Source: Setomelanomma holmii (lineage: Eukaryota; Ascomycota; Dothideomycetes; Pleosporales; Phaeosphaeriaceae). Taken from it: 64,000 nucleotides of DNA. The position numbers and the translations under genes were made by a program. Shown in pieces: positions 46,194 through 56,085 of this stretch; position 1 is the stretch's first letter; each line of letters begins with the position of its first letter. The stretch lies in NCBI GenBank assembly GCA_010015745.1, contig ML978173.1, positions 1 to 64,000 on the forward strand, in the 5' to 3' direction. The notes beneath the pieces are model-generated. The model had not been told where the DNA came from, did not search any database, and saw nothing but the letters and a program-made list of their open reading frames with translations.

Positions 46194-46846
46194 ATGAGAT
46201 TCCTGCTTTTTGCCATCGTCGGCCTTGCTGCCGCTGCTCCTCTCCGTGAGTACTCTTGCCGTTCTTGATGTAGGGTCACTGATTCTGTCTCAATAGAAAA
46301 GAAGCGCGACAAGCTGGCCTACAACGCCTTGGGTGAAAATCCCACCCAAGTGGAGAGTAATGACGGTGTTGATTTCTTGGCACCTCGTATTGGTATTGGT
46401 TTTGGAGCCAGCAACCTCACGTCGTGGCATTAATATTGTCCAGGGTACAAGAAGCGCGACAAACTCGCTTACGACGCTCTGGGTGAAAATCCTACTCAGG
46501 TCGAGAGTAACGATGGCGTTGACTTCTTAGCGCCTCGAATCGGTACAACGAATCCATCCGGTCTAGGTCATTAAGCTAAAACTGTCAAGGCTACAAGGAG
46601 AAGCGAGACAAGCTAGCTTACAATGCCTTGGGCGAGAATCCCACCCAAGTCGAGAGCAATGATGGTGTCGACTTTCTGGCTCCACGAATCGGTAAATCCA
46701 ATCATAACCATTTTTCCGTCGTTGAGCTAACATTCGTAGGCTACAAGAAGCGTGACAAGTTGGCGTACAATGCATTGGGCGAGAACCCAACTCAGGTGGA
46801 GAGCAACGATGGAGTAGACTTTCTGGCGCCGCGGATCGGCTACTAG
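46194..46846 (+). CDS. Kex2-processed repeat peptide precursor (putative dikaritin-type RiPP)
   Basis: Five exons (46194-46245, 46297-46392, 46444-46542, 46590-46691, 46740-46846) give 151 residues. Exon 1 is a signal peptide (MRFLLFAIVGLAAAAPL). Exons 2-5 each encode one repeat beginning after a dibasic site (KKR, or KEKR before repeat 3). Each repeat starts DKLAYNALG (N is D in repeat 2) and ends FLAPRIG, followed by Y. All four introns (51, 51, 47, 48 nt) are phase 1 and cut the same Gly codon. Kex2 plus carboxypeptidase trimming would free 30-residue units ending RIGY; the last repeat ends there naturally at the stop. With three UstYa-like genes around it, this is most likely the substrate of their oxidation. 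The modified residues (perhaps Tyr/Phe) and the activity are unknown. Confidence 0.92.
46297..46846 (+). repeat. Four exon-sized coding repeats of the peptide precursor
   Basis: Repeat units lie on exons 46297-46392, 46444-46542, 46590-46691 and 46740-46846. Across 29 shared codons, repeats 1 and 4 differ at about 22 codons, all synonymous. Repeat 2 has a single amino-acid change (Asn to Asp at unit position 6). The intervening introns do not resemble one another. Confidence 0.93.
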
Positions 46847-47326
46847 TGCGCATGATCAAATTATGGAGGTCAAGAGACCATGGAGATAGCTGCAGCGTGT
46901 AACGAAGTGCGGTTGGGGCTAGTTGCTTGATGCTGAAGTAGTGGACGATTTGGCCATGAACTTCTGATGGATGTCTGAATTTCCTATGACGCTCGCTCCT
47001 CAACTAAGTAGTGTCGCTCCTTGAGGCTCTGGAAAGCAATGAGATTATAGGCGTTGGTGAAGTGCTTCTTCTCCGGAAAAGAATCTTGCAAAGCATCGTG
47101 TTTTGTGATATTGGAAGTCCCCCGAACTCCATACCATGTCCATGATGCGCAGTTGCGTGGACGATACCAGATGGATCAGCCTGTTATGCCGTGTTTTACG
47201 TGCGCTGACAGCTTATTTGGACTCGGTACCTCCCCGCTCGACGATCGCTCTGTCCACCTTTTCCTTCATCTCGGTCCTCGCAACTCGACTTTGTTATTAG
47301 TTGTGCCACTCGGCACAGCAGCCAAA
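46847..47326. promoter_or_regulatory. Precursor 3' end and promoter of oxidase gene 3
   Basis: 480 bp between the precursor stop and the oxidase 3 start, both forward. No gene is seen, although the oxidase frame is open back to 47054. Confidence 0.5.
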
Positions 47327-48115
47327 ATGATGCGTTCAACCTCTACCGAAAACATTTCTTACAAGGACAACCGGTCCTCAAGCGACGTGGAAGAAGCGCT
47401 TATCGACGACAAGCTTGACAGGGACTGGGAGCTCTCAAATGATCCGAAACCGCACACTCGACATATCACGAGCAAAAGGACCATCCTTGAGTTTGCTCTC
47501 TTCCTCGTGATTGCCATTCTTCTCGTCGAACGCCTCAAATTCCCGCCTCGCCCATTGTCAATCACAGGTGATGTCACCGGTTTCGCGCCCCAGTTCTCGA
47601 AAAAAGTTATGGCGTTCGAACCAGATCTCGATTTCATACCGGCAAATACCTCGACGTTCTGGGACGAGTCGGTCCGCGCCAAGTGGCTCAGCATCGTTCC
47701 TCGCGGCCTCGGATACGTCAAAGTCAATGATCCGGAGAAATACAGCGACTTGCCAACACCGATCCACGACTACCCAAACTCTACCGTATATACGACATCC
47801 ATGCCTCATCAACTGCACTGTCTCTACAATATTCTGGAGGTGTACGCAGCCATGACGAGCGACAATCCCCATCAGGTCCCAACGGAGATGACGTTCCACC
47901 TCAGACACTGCTTCGAGTACCTGAGACTCAGCATCATGTGCTGTGGAGATGTAGCACTAGAAGGAGCGCAGACTTCCTTTCCGAAAGGATTTCCAGGAAG
48001 TGATGGGTGGGATGCGACACATGTTTGTCGTAACTATGACGAGATCTATGAGTATTTGGATGAAAATCGAGCAACGGATCGCCACTGGATTGGTGGGGCG
48101 GACGAAATACATTGA
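47327..48115 (+). CDS. UstYa-like (DUF3328) oxidase 3, intronless
   Basis: A single exon of 262 residues. I start at the Met at 47327, not at the open-frame Met at 47054, because a cytosolic N-terminus and then the anchor (ILEFALFLVIAILLVERL) follow it, as in the other two oxidases. The paired motifs are PHQLHC (to C165) and FHLRHCFEYLRLSIMCCGD (from F190). FWDESVRAKW and GLGYVKV match the family's conserved region before the first motif. Unlike oxidases 1 and 2 it has no introns and is quite different in sequence, so the three are not recent tandem duplicates. It is transcribed in the same direction as the precursor. Confidence 0.92.
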   Translation: MMRSTSTENISYKDNRSSSDVEEALIDDKLDRDWELSNDPKPHTRHITSKRTILEFALFLVIAILLVERLKFPPRPLSITGDVTGFAPQFSKKVMAFEPDLDFIPANTSTFWDESVRAKWLSIVPRGLGYVKVNDPEKYSDLPTPIHDYPNSTVYTTSMPHQLHCLYNILEVYAAMTSDNPHQVPTEMTFHLRHCFEYLRLSIMCCGDVALEGAQTSFPKGFPGSDGWDATHVCRNYDEIYEYLDENRATDRHWIGGADEIH

Positions 48116-48245
48116 GCACGGTATTGGTCGAGGAGTGAGACGATGCTACTGTAAGGTTGGGGGTTAGGCGCCTGGAGCGCGTGATTATTGGTATCGACTC
48201 CATTCAGAGGAAGCTATGACGGATGAAGCGACGCTCTTGCGAAGA

Positions 48246-49801
48246 CTAGAAAATGCTGTTGTCCGCACAAGTGAATGGCCCATTGAGAGTCGAATTAGGG
48301 TCGTTGAATATGTCAATGAGCGCCTCCAAGGACGTGTATAGCCCTCCAATCATGAGGAACAGCTAGAATTCATTAGCAAATACTTGGAACGTTCATTCAT
48401 TTTGCTTACCGTCATCGCGATGATCGTGTAGTTCAGGGTTGCCACTACAAGATTTCTACGAGAGTTGTGCTTTTGCTTCCAGTTGAGATGGAACCAGAAT
48501 ACGCTTGTAAGACCGAACGTGAACCAGCTTATGAAGATCGCCGAGCTGATGTTCAATATCGAACTGAAAATCGGTATGGCGTTCGAAACTATGAAAGTAA
48601 CGATCCAGAAGCAGGAGCCGATGCCGATCCACAAGGCCCAGGTGAATGTGTTGTGTACGTTGACTTGGTCAGGCTTCGTGTTGCGCATGATCGTGATGTC
48701 TGGATAATAATTTCAGAATCTAAGATAAATCTAGTTTGTTGCAAAGCACTTACGCATGTACTTTATCGCTGTGATACCGATGACAAGTCCTGTCCCGAGC
48801 ACAGATGGGAGCAAAATACCATATGCGATCTTCGCTGGTATTTCTGGAGCAGAGCCCAGAGCAGGCGAAGTGACCGCGTCACCTGCCAGGCCATATATCA
48901 CACACGCCACAACGATGTAGACGACCACCTCGAAGCTCTTTTGCATGAACAGCGCAGGAGGAAAGTCCTTTGGTGCATTACGCATCTCCGCCATCACGGA
49001 AATGAAAGATTGATTTCCCGCGAAGGCGAAGGCGATGTTGAGCAGGGCATTTACCGTCTCAACGAATGTGGGCTTCCCGAACAAGGTGATGCTCACGTCG
49101 AAGCCTGGTGGAGCCTGAGGGCCAGCAACGCCGAGTGCGATCATGACGATCAAGACGGCTGCAACAATCGATATTGTGCAGATCCAGCTGAAAGCTGCGG
49201 CAAAACTTAGCTTTCGAGGCAGACACAACATCCAGCACACAATATGCGGAAACGCCATGAACGCTACCGTGCACAAGGCGTGATTGGAAAGGGTGTTCAG
49301 CGCAACAGACATAGTAATGTTGGCTGATGCGCAAATGAGGACGAGATTAAAAACGAAGGCGATTCCAAGGAAGTACTCGAACGGTTTGCCGCCGACATAC
49401 AGAGCGCAGTCGACGAGATTTGTGACCATGGGATATCGGCGGTAGAACTGGACCATGATGTAGCCACAGTAGGTTGTGAGACCCCCAAATCCAAGGATTG
49501 CGATGATGCCAGGTATGAGCCCGAGGGTTTTGAGTGCCGATGGCAGACTGAGGACGCCGATGCCAACCTCGATGGTTATCAGAATAATGCATGCTCGCCA
49601 TCGACCAAGGGTCTTGTAGTTCTCGCCGTCCATGTTGGGATATTCTGTTGCTCCGGGATGGGCATCGCCTGCCCAGCCTGTTTGGATGTTCTGAGAGTAC
49701 GCTTCTTCCATGTCGTCTTTATGTGATGGAGGATAGGATGAGTGCTCATTCATTGCTGGCTTTTGTCGCTCGCCCTTGGAGAACAAGCTCTTGAGATCCA
49801 T
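48246..49801 (-). CDS. AAAP-family amino-acid transporter
   Basis: Three exons (49801-48754, 48699-48410, 48362-48246) give 484 residues with about 11 membrane segments. The first core segment (ITIEVGIGVLSLPSALKTLG) is the hallmark of the Aa_trans/AAAP group (yeast Avt and Neurospora MtrA relatives), and NIAFAFAGNQSFISVMAEMRNAP is the conserved central segment. It should import neutral or aromatic amino acids, or move them across the vacuole. It ends 130 bp beyond oxidase 3, in the opposite direction. It may belong to the peptide locus or be an ordinary neighbour; nothing in the sequence decides this. Confidence 0.9.
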
Positions 49802-50678
49802 GGTAGGCTCTTTGTCTTATTCGAGATGGTGGGGAAGGACTCGAATTGTATTAGGTTGTTACCATGGTACTGGGGAGGGGCAGGGCCGTTGCTTTAAAGG
49901 GTCAATCTACTCCTGTATCGGTCATCACGGCCTCGCCTCAACGGTGTAGAGTATGCTAGTGTCCGATGTCATCCTTGAAAGGTTGTCTCTCCATCGGTCA
50001 GTGAATTTCTGGACTGCACGTTCCCCAGTTTCCATCTCGTCATCTCGTCACAACGGACGCGGCCTCAGTCCGCGAACGTGGAGTGCAGTATGCGGGGAAG
50101 ACCGCAGTCTTCCTTGTGCATGGCTAGCAACGGCTCTCCTGAACGGAAGTGTGCTGTGCTCGTTGTGAAGGTGCCGAGTTGGTGATGTTGGATGATGTAG
50201 TGGGTTGCGATGAATAATAGTGCGATGCTCCAAGCAGCTGTGACTGCTTACGATCCACATACCGGTATCACGTAAAATTCTTCGAGCAAATTTCTTGGGC
50301 CGGCAATGCGCCGCTTGGCAACGTGCCTTATCCTCCCGGAATACCCGCATTTTCGAATGTCGATCTGCATGACGATGTCACTTAGCTCACCACAGGTGTC
50401 ATGTTGATGATGAGGACGGTGTTTGAAGGGATGTGGGACGCGCAGCTCAGCCTTAAGAAGGCACTAGGCTTACACGGGCATAGCGCTCATCGAGCGCTCT
50501 AGGCAGACAATCCTTTTGCTGTTTTCATAGTGCAAGACCTTTGTAGCATAACTCGCTTTGGTAGATTTGCGAGTCAGATTGCACAATCCTTGTTTATCTA
50601 TTGCAGCATGGACTACCAAGATCTCAAATGAACAAAAACATTTCGTTTGGCTACAAAGTCATTGAATAGCTACATACT
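49802..50678. other. Intergenic, no gene seen
   Basis: Promoter of the amino-acid transporter and 3' UTR of AIM21 by position. Short frames only. Confidence 0.6.
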
Positions 50679-53600
50679 TCAGCCCGCAAATGACTGCGTG
50701 AATTCAGCGCCTTCATTTGGCGGGGCACTACCTCTTGTTGACGAAGCCTCTTCCTGCTTCTTCTCGAGCTCAGCTTCAATCCTTGCAGCAAGTGGCTTAT
50801 CATCTTGCGCACTAGTCGATGGTTCTGCAGTCGCACTCTCTCTTGGGACAGACGCAACTGGAGGCTCAGCGCTCGTCTGCTCAAGCGAGACACCACCTGC
50901 AACTTCCGCATTGGCCTCTTCTACACTCGGGAACGCGCCAGGAGCATCAACGGATCCGGGAGCATGGCCAGTCACGAGTGGCTCATCTGGGCCAAGAAGC
51001 GTCGAGGCAGCTTCGCTTCCCTTCGAGAAGGTCTTCGATATTTGCAAGGACGCACTATCTGCAGTGGTTGATTTCGTGAGTCCTAGACCCTCATCATCCT
51101 TTGTGCTCGATCTCGACAGTTCAGCTGGCTGGCTGTCCTTTGTAGCCGTCTTAAGGAGTGCATCCACTTCGACCTCTGTCTCACCGTCTTGCTGAGCCTC
51201 TGACTTGCCTGGCGCTTGAAGTTTGGACTGGAGCTTAGCGGCTAGCGCTGCAGCCGGAACAGCCAGCGCTCCGTCTTCGCCAAAGCCCCAAATTTGTGTC
51301 ACAGGAGCAAAGTCAAGTGTCTGTCGGGCAACGGCCACCTCTGAGGTGACTGTCGCTGCAGGTGTTGGCGACGCTGCTGGCTTCCTCCTTTGCGGACCCT
51401 TGGCCCTGCCCTTTCGAGCATCCTGCAGAGGCGCAGCAGGCTCAGCCTCTGCCTCCGGTTCCGGCTCCTTGACTTTGGGTGCTTGTGGGCCAAGGCCAAG
51501 CTTGCTGTTCAGATCCTGCAAGAAGCCTGCTTGTAGTGCAGCAATTTTGGAGCCGCCTGGTCGTGCGGGAACGGGGGGCTTTGCTTTGGGTGCAGGCGCG
51601 TCGGCCTCAGCTTGTCGCTCTGCTGCCGTGTCCTCACCCCTGGCTGTGGTGAGCGGCTTGCTAGGGCGCGTAGGAATCTGCGGCTTTGGACGATCTGGAA
51701 TGATGGGGGCTTTCTTGTCGACCGGCGAGGCCTCTGTCTTCTGCGGACGTGCGGGGATGCTCGGGCGCGCTGGAACGATGGGCTTGTCTGTGACCGGCGA
51801 ATCATCCGCATACTCATTCGAATCTTCAACTTGCGGCGTGCTGACGGTGGTCTGAAGATGGCCGTGATCGGGAGCATCTTCCCAGATATCTTGACTGGGA
51901 AAACGCTGCTTCATGCCAGGTCGCAACGGGGTCTCGTCGCGCACTTTTCCGAGGAGCTTGTTTTCGGCCGCGAAGCGCTTCGTATGCTCAGGCAAGAATG
52001 ATTGCTGGTCTTCTTTCGTGATGTTGTCCTTGCGTGCGTCCTCCGTTTCAGGCTTTTCGAAGACGTTTGCGGAGCTAACGTCACCGATGGACTTTTCAAG
52101 CTCATCGGGCACTTCAGGCGTCTCAACAGTGGTCTGTAGCTGCAGACTACCGGGGGTGTCTTCCCAAACGTCCTGACTGGGGAAATGATGACGAGCAACA
52201 CTCGGTCGCTTCAGCTTGTCGACTTGAGTCTTAGGCTTTTGAGTGCTCTCCTCATCTTCCGGGAACAAAGGTTCGTACTCTTTGTGCGACTCAAGTGGAG
52301 TACTACCTCTATCGTATTGGCCCGGACTAGGGATGACGCGCTGCGGCAGAGTGTTGTTGCCTCTGCTCGAGTTTCGACTTCGACTGCGAACCTTGGTGAT
52401 GTAAGCCGGTGTGCCGTCTTCGTTGGTCGTGTAGTCGTCGCCACGGCGCTCGAGCTCCGGGCTCACTGCAGGCTGTCTCCATTCTGATTCGGGATGCTTC
52501 TTCAGCTCATCAGAAGCCAGGATGGGCGCGCCGTAACCACGCTCGGTGACCCATCCGCCTTCCTCTGAAGTGTTGCCACCCTCGGGGCCGAGATCTTCTT
52601 TGGGTGGATCGTAACCACCGCCACCAATCTTGCTGCTACGATGTGCCGGAGGGTCGATGTGAATAACATCGCCGTTGTCGTCGAGCTGTTCCTGCTCGCC
52701 AAGTTGTCTCTCCTGGCGCAGAGGAGAATCAACCGAGACACCTCCCTTGAGTGAAGCAGGACGGCCCGAGGATTGTGGTCGCGGTGTCGTATACCTCGAG
52801 GCGTATTGTTCGGTGGCAATGTAGCCAATCTGCTCATCAGGCGTACCGATAGCTTCCCGAGAGGTTCCTGTATGACCATTAGCATTCATTCTCTGTTGGC
52901 ACCATTGTCGCCTCCGAAACTTACCGAGCCCAATACCCTTGTCACCAGCTCCATGGATCAGCTGCTCCAAATTGTCCGCACGCCAGTGGTAGTCTTTCCT
53001 GTTCTCTTGGATGTGCGGGCCGTATTCGCCAGCCTTCTCGCGCCGCAAGTCTTCTGGATGTTTCTCGTACCACTTCTTCTCGAAATCATCCTGGGAGATC
53101 TTTCCGTGGCCGTGCATACCGTAGCTGCCCGGAGGACCGTGGAAGATTTCCCGACCACTCTTGGTGCGCCCATGGTGACGACCAGCAGACTTGTTATGGA
53201 AGCCTACACCACCCGGCGCTTGCTGCTGCGCATATGGCGAGGGGCTGGGTGCTTGTACGTCTCCGGCATTGCGGAACATGGGCACCTGCACACCAATTTC
53301 TGGGATGCCATGATCGTTGTTCTCGCCATAGATGGAGCTTGGACGGGAACCGAGCGAGGAGCCAGAGCGGCCGCTCTTGGCTGTCTTGTCTTCTGGAGCC
53401 AGCTTGCCAAAGCCGGCAGCCTCGGCCTGAGACGAGTCGGTGCGTGTTACCGTCTGAATCCTAGTCTTGGCGGTTGACGCAGGGACCGAGGCTGTAGGAG
53501 CATAGAGAGGCAGATCGCCAGCGATGTTCTTGGTTTGTTGTGGGGGCCCAAGGCTCTCATTTGTGAGGGTCTTGGAGAGGTCCTCGAAGCTGGCATATTC

Positions 53601-53858
53601 ATTGCCCTCTTCGCCGAGGCCGGGCAGAGACGTGCTCGGTGGGCGGGCAGGTACCTCGAGAGGTTTTGGTGGTGGGACATTGCCGTAAGGACTATTCAGA
53701 GGAGAGCGTGCAAAAGTGTCTCTGTTCGGGTTCGGCGAAATGGAGCGGTCGCCGCGCTTGGGTCGTGGAGGAATCTTGGGAGCCTCGAGCTGTGCGCTCG
53801 GCGCACAGCTGTTCTGGGCGCGGCCAGGGCGCGGGGGTATTGATGGTGGAGTGCTCAT
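50679..53858 (-). CDS. AIM21: Aim21-like actin-associated protein
   Basis: Two exons (53858-52925, 52867-50679) give 1040 residues. It is low-complexity, rich in Pro, Ser, Glu and Lys, with many proline-rich class motifs (PSIPPRPGR, APKIPPRPKRG, PIIPDRPKPQIPTRPSK) that bind SH3 domains. A conserved region lies near SQDDFEKKWYEKHPED and YHWRADNLEQLIHGAG. An internal repeat FPSQD(V/I)WED followed by LQTTV occurs twice. This is the layout of fungal Altered inheritance of mitochondria protein 21, which with Tda2 limits actin-patch barbed-end growth. The start at 53858 (MSTPPSIPPRPGR) is preferred over an upstream in-frame ATG. Confidence 0.88.
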   Translation of the reverse strand: MSTPPSIPPRPGRAQNSCAPSAQLEAPKIPPRPKRGDRSISPNPNRDTFARSPLNSPYGNVPPPKPLEVPARPPSTSLPGLGEEGNEYASFEDLSKTLTNESLGPPQQTKNIAGDLPLYAPTASVPASTAKTRIQTVTRTDSSQAEAAGFGKLAPEDKTAKSGRSGSSLGSRPSSIYGENNDHGIPEIGVQVPMFRNAGDVQAPSPSPYAQQQAPGGVGFHNKSAGRHHGRTKSGREIFHGPPGSYGMHGHGKISQDDFEKKWYEKHPEDLRREKAGEYGPHIQENRKDYHWRADNLEQLIHGAGDKGIGLGKFRRRQWCQQRMNANGHTGTSREAIGTPDEQIGYIATEQYASRYTTPRPQSSGRPASLKGGVSVDSPLRQERQLGEQEQLDDNGDVIHIDPPAHRSSKIGGGGYDPPKEDLGPEGGNTSEEGGWVTERGYGAPILASDELKKHPESEWRQPAVSPELERRGDDYTTNEDGTPAYITKVRSRSRNSSRGNNTLPQRVIPSPGQYDRGSTPLESHKEYEPLFPEDEESTQKPKTQVDKLKRPSVARHHFPSQDVWEDTPGSLQLQTTVETPEVPDELEKSIGDVSSANVFEKPETEDARKDNITKEDQQSFLPEHTKRFAAENKLLGKVRDETPLRPGMKQRFPSQDIWEDAPDHGHLQTTVSTPQVEDSNEYADDSPVTDKPIVPARPSIPARPQKTEASPVDKKAPIIPDRPKPQIPTRPSKPLTTARGEDTAAERQAEADAPAPKAKPPVPARPGGSKIAALQAGFLQDLNSKLGLGPQAPKVKEPEPEAEAEPAAPLQDARKGRAKGPQRRKPAASPTPAATVTSEVAVARQTLDFAPVTQIWGFGEDGALAVPAAALAAKLQSKLQAPGKSEAQQDGETEVEVDALLKTATKDSQPAELSRSSTKDDEGLGLTKSTTADSASLQISKTFSKGSEAASTLLGPDEPLVTGHAPGSVDAPGAFPSVEEANAEVAGGVSLEQTSAEPPVASVPRESATAEPSTSAQDDKPLAARIEAELEKKQEEASSTRGSAPPNEGAEFTQSFAG

Positions 53859-55343
53859 TGTCTGTGTTGGGGGTGTGTGGTGGAAAGGTGGGGTGGAGCT
53901 TTGGATGCGGTCTGCAATGTGTCTGTTAGTCGTCATGGAACCATTGAATGTTAGGGCTCGAGGTGAGATAAGCCGTGTGGTCGGCGAATCGTTGCGAACC
54001 CGTGAACGTTGGAAAAATGCTCAGAGCGTGCATGAGCTGCTCAGTAGCTCCTGCAGGTGCTGGGCCAATCACGCCAATTGCGATTCAGCGATCGCGAAGC
54101 TGATTGCGGTGCAGAGCGGGCGGTCAAGACACTTACCCCAGGAACGTGTTTGAGCTCTCAATCGTGGACGAGCTGGAGAAATGGGGGATAGATGCGGATA
54201 TGGTCGAATAAAAGGCGCAAAGAGATCGGCGTGTGAAGCTGGGGCGGTGCTGTTAAGTATCAAGAGAGCATGGCATCATACCTGATCCTTGCGTTTTGCA
54301 TGCGGCAGCCGGAGCATCATCAGCTTCAAAGCCTGGAAGCCCCCCACTGATCATGGTTTTCTATACAAGCCTGGCGCCAAAACAACGTATAGAATTGCCT
54401 CTAGAGGGATAGAACCAATGCGCCAATACCAAGCTCTGTATTACCATACATCGATCTCTTGCGGGACTTTACAGCCGCTGAGCACTCCGCCCAGCCACTG
54501 TCTGTTCTTGGTTCGGTTGCAGTTCCCTCTGCCCTCGCGCTCCCATTGAAGACTCTGGACACTCAATTGCGATGAAGGTTGCAGTACCTGTTGATGCACG
54601 CTTTGACATAATCCGTGCTATGCTGTTACCGCGTCGATTCTCGCCTTGCGCCTGATCGCAGAATCTTCAATCTGCGTGAGCGACGCCACGCCTAGCACCT
54701 GAGCAACTTAGCGTTCCCCGCGCTTGATCACCTGCGGCCACAGGTCACAATGTGGTTCCTGGCCAGGCCGTCCTGCTCAAGACAATTTGCGGACAATATG
54801 AACACCTCCGCGGCGATGGACCATCAAATGGTGACTTGCTTGACAGCTATCACTTTAGGGCCCAGCCAGAGAACGAGCATTCAAGATGTGCAAAAACAAC
54901 ATGGCTACTGCTCATCCAGCTTTCGTGTACTCCACTTGGTCGCCAAAGCGCCGTCGTCATGCCATGTGGACCCTTCCGCAGCATCCTGCTCCAAATTACG
55001 TCGTCAGACCCCACTCAAGCAATAGCATCATCGTCAATGTGGCTCAAATGTCAATCGTTGCAAATTCGTCTGCCATTCTGCAATAGAGAACATCGTGACA
55101 CACACCACACATAATGAGGCATCGCAAGAAGTACCCCCAAACGCCTAGCTGTCAGTTGATGATACATTCAAATCCCACGCTTTCATATGCTTCGGTGCGC
55201 TCAGAGTGCGCGCTAAGCATTCGTGTCGTTCCTGGCCGTGTTGTGCTGTCCGCACAAGTCCATATTGCTCTGCCACCAAGCTTTTGCATTCCATGCATTT
55301 TCGTCCTTCAAATCGAGCGATGCTCTCCACACACTACCCGTAT
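53859..55343. other. 1.5-kb intergenic stretch, no gene supported
   Basis: Promoter of AIM21 and 3' side of TVP18. Overlapping small forward frames at 54.3-55.3 kb have no recognisable features. Confidence 0.55.
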
Positions 55344-56085
55344 TTAGATGATCATCTGCGCAACTCCTTGTCCGCCCAGTGTCTTGCTGCCTTGGAACGC
55401 CTGGCCCTTGAAGCCAGCCAGCGCATAGAAGAGCGAAGCGATGAGCAGAAAGACGGCCGCAACAATCAAGCTCGTCGCCATGGGCCAAATGCTAATCCAC
55501 TGGATGGCGCTCATTACGAAGTATATAGCGGCACGCATGTAGTTGGAACTGAATTTACGGATAAAGGTATCGAACTTGGCGGAAGTTGGACAGATGCGGA
55601 GGAGGAGCGGTATCTCGATGAAGATGATGATGAAGGAGCACACTCTGGCACAACTGTTAGGGGTTGCTCTGTAGGCGCATTAGAGTATGGGTGGAAGCAT
55701 ACAAACAAATGATGCTAAACGCAATAACAAAGTTGGCATGGAAGATGTTCGCAATCCCGAGCGCAAAGCATAGGAATATGCACAGTACTCCGGTCCTGGT
55801 GTCTTTGTTAGTCTATATTTTCTGCTGCATGGTTCGAGCTGGGCGGCTGCGGTGCTTGTCTGGTAAGTTGTGGCTCGCGACCTCGAACACCTGTCGTAAA
55901 GTCTTCACGCAAGATCGTTCCGTGGGCTGCGCGCAGGTCGAATCGACCGTGCAGGATAACAACGTGGAGTCACTGACCATTGTCCGTAGATACCTGCGCG
56001 GAGCCATGTCAGCAACAGTTCACCAGCCTCTGGAAATGGGCTTCATACTGAAATTCCGCGACCTGAATTCTTCTGCGAGCGTCAT
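55344..56085 (-). CDS. TVP18: Golgi membrane protein Tvp18
   Basis: Four exons (56085-56049, 55993-55978, 55795-55703, 55653-55344) give 151 residues, the normal size. The second exon is only 16 nt and completes the conserved NFSIYGQW, without which the family N-terminus is lost. Four membrane segments follow, with CIFLCFALGIANIF, FIIIFIEIPLLLRICPTS, NYMRAAIYFVMSAIQW and AAVFLLIASLFYALAGFKGQ, ending SKTLGGQGVAQMII. Tvp18 is a small Golgi vesicle protein that associates with Tvp15/Tvp23 and Yip1-type proteins. Confidence 0.95.

Noticed and set aside
46194..46846. Repeat precursor as an alpha-type mating pheromone gene
   Set aside because: Kex2-bounded repeats also occur in alpha-pheromone precursors, but those repeats are short (about 10-13 residues) with Trp and paired Cys. 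These units are 30 residues long with no Cys or Trp, and the gene sits among UstYa-like oxidases.
46628..46846. A single 72-codon open frame as a stand-alone gene
   Set aside because: It only seems open because the 48-nt intron 46692-46739 happens to be in frame without a stop. The conserved repeat boundaries, GT/AG sites and the matching introns between the other repeats show it is two exons of the precursor.
47054..47326. N-terminal extension of oxidase 3 by 91 codons
   Set aside because: Same reasoning: the anchor would be pushed to residue 140, and the extension has no family features.
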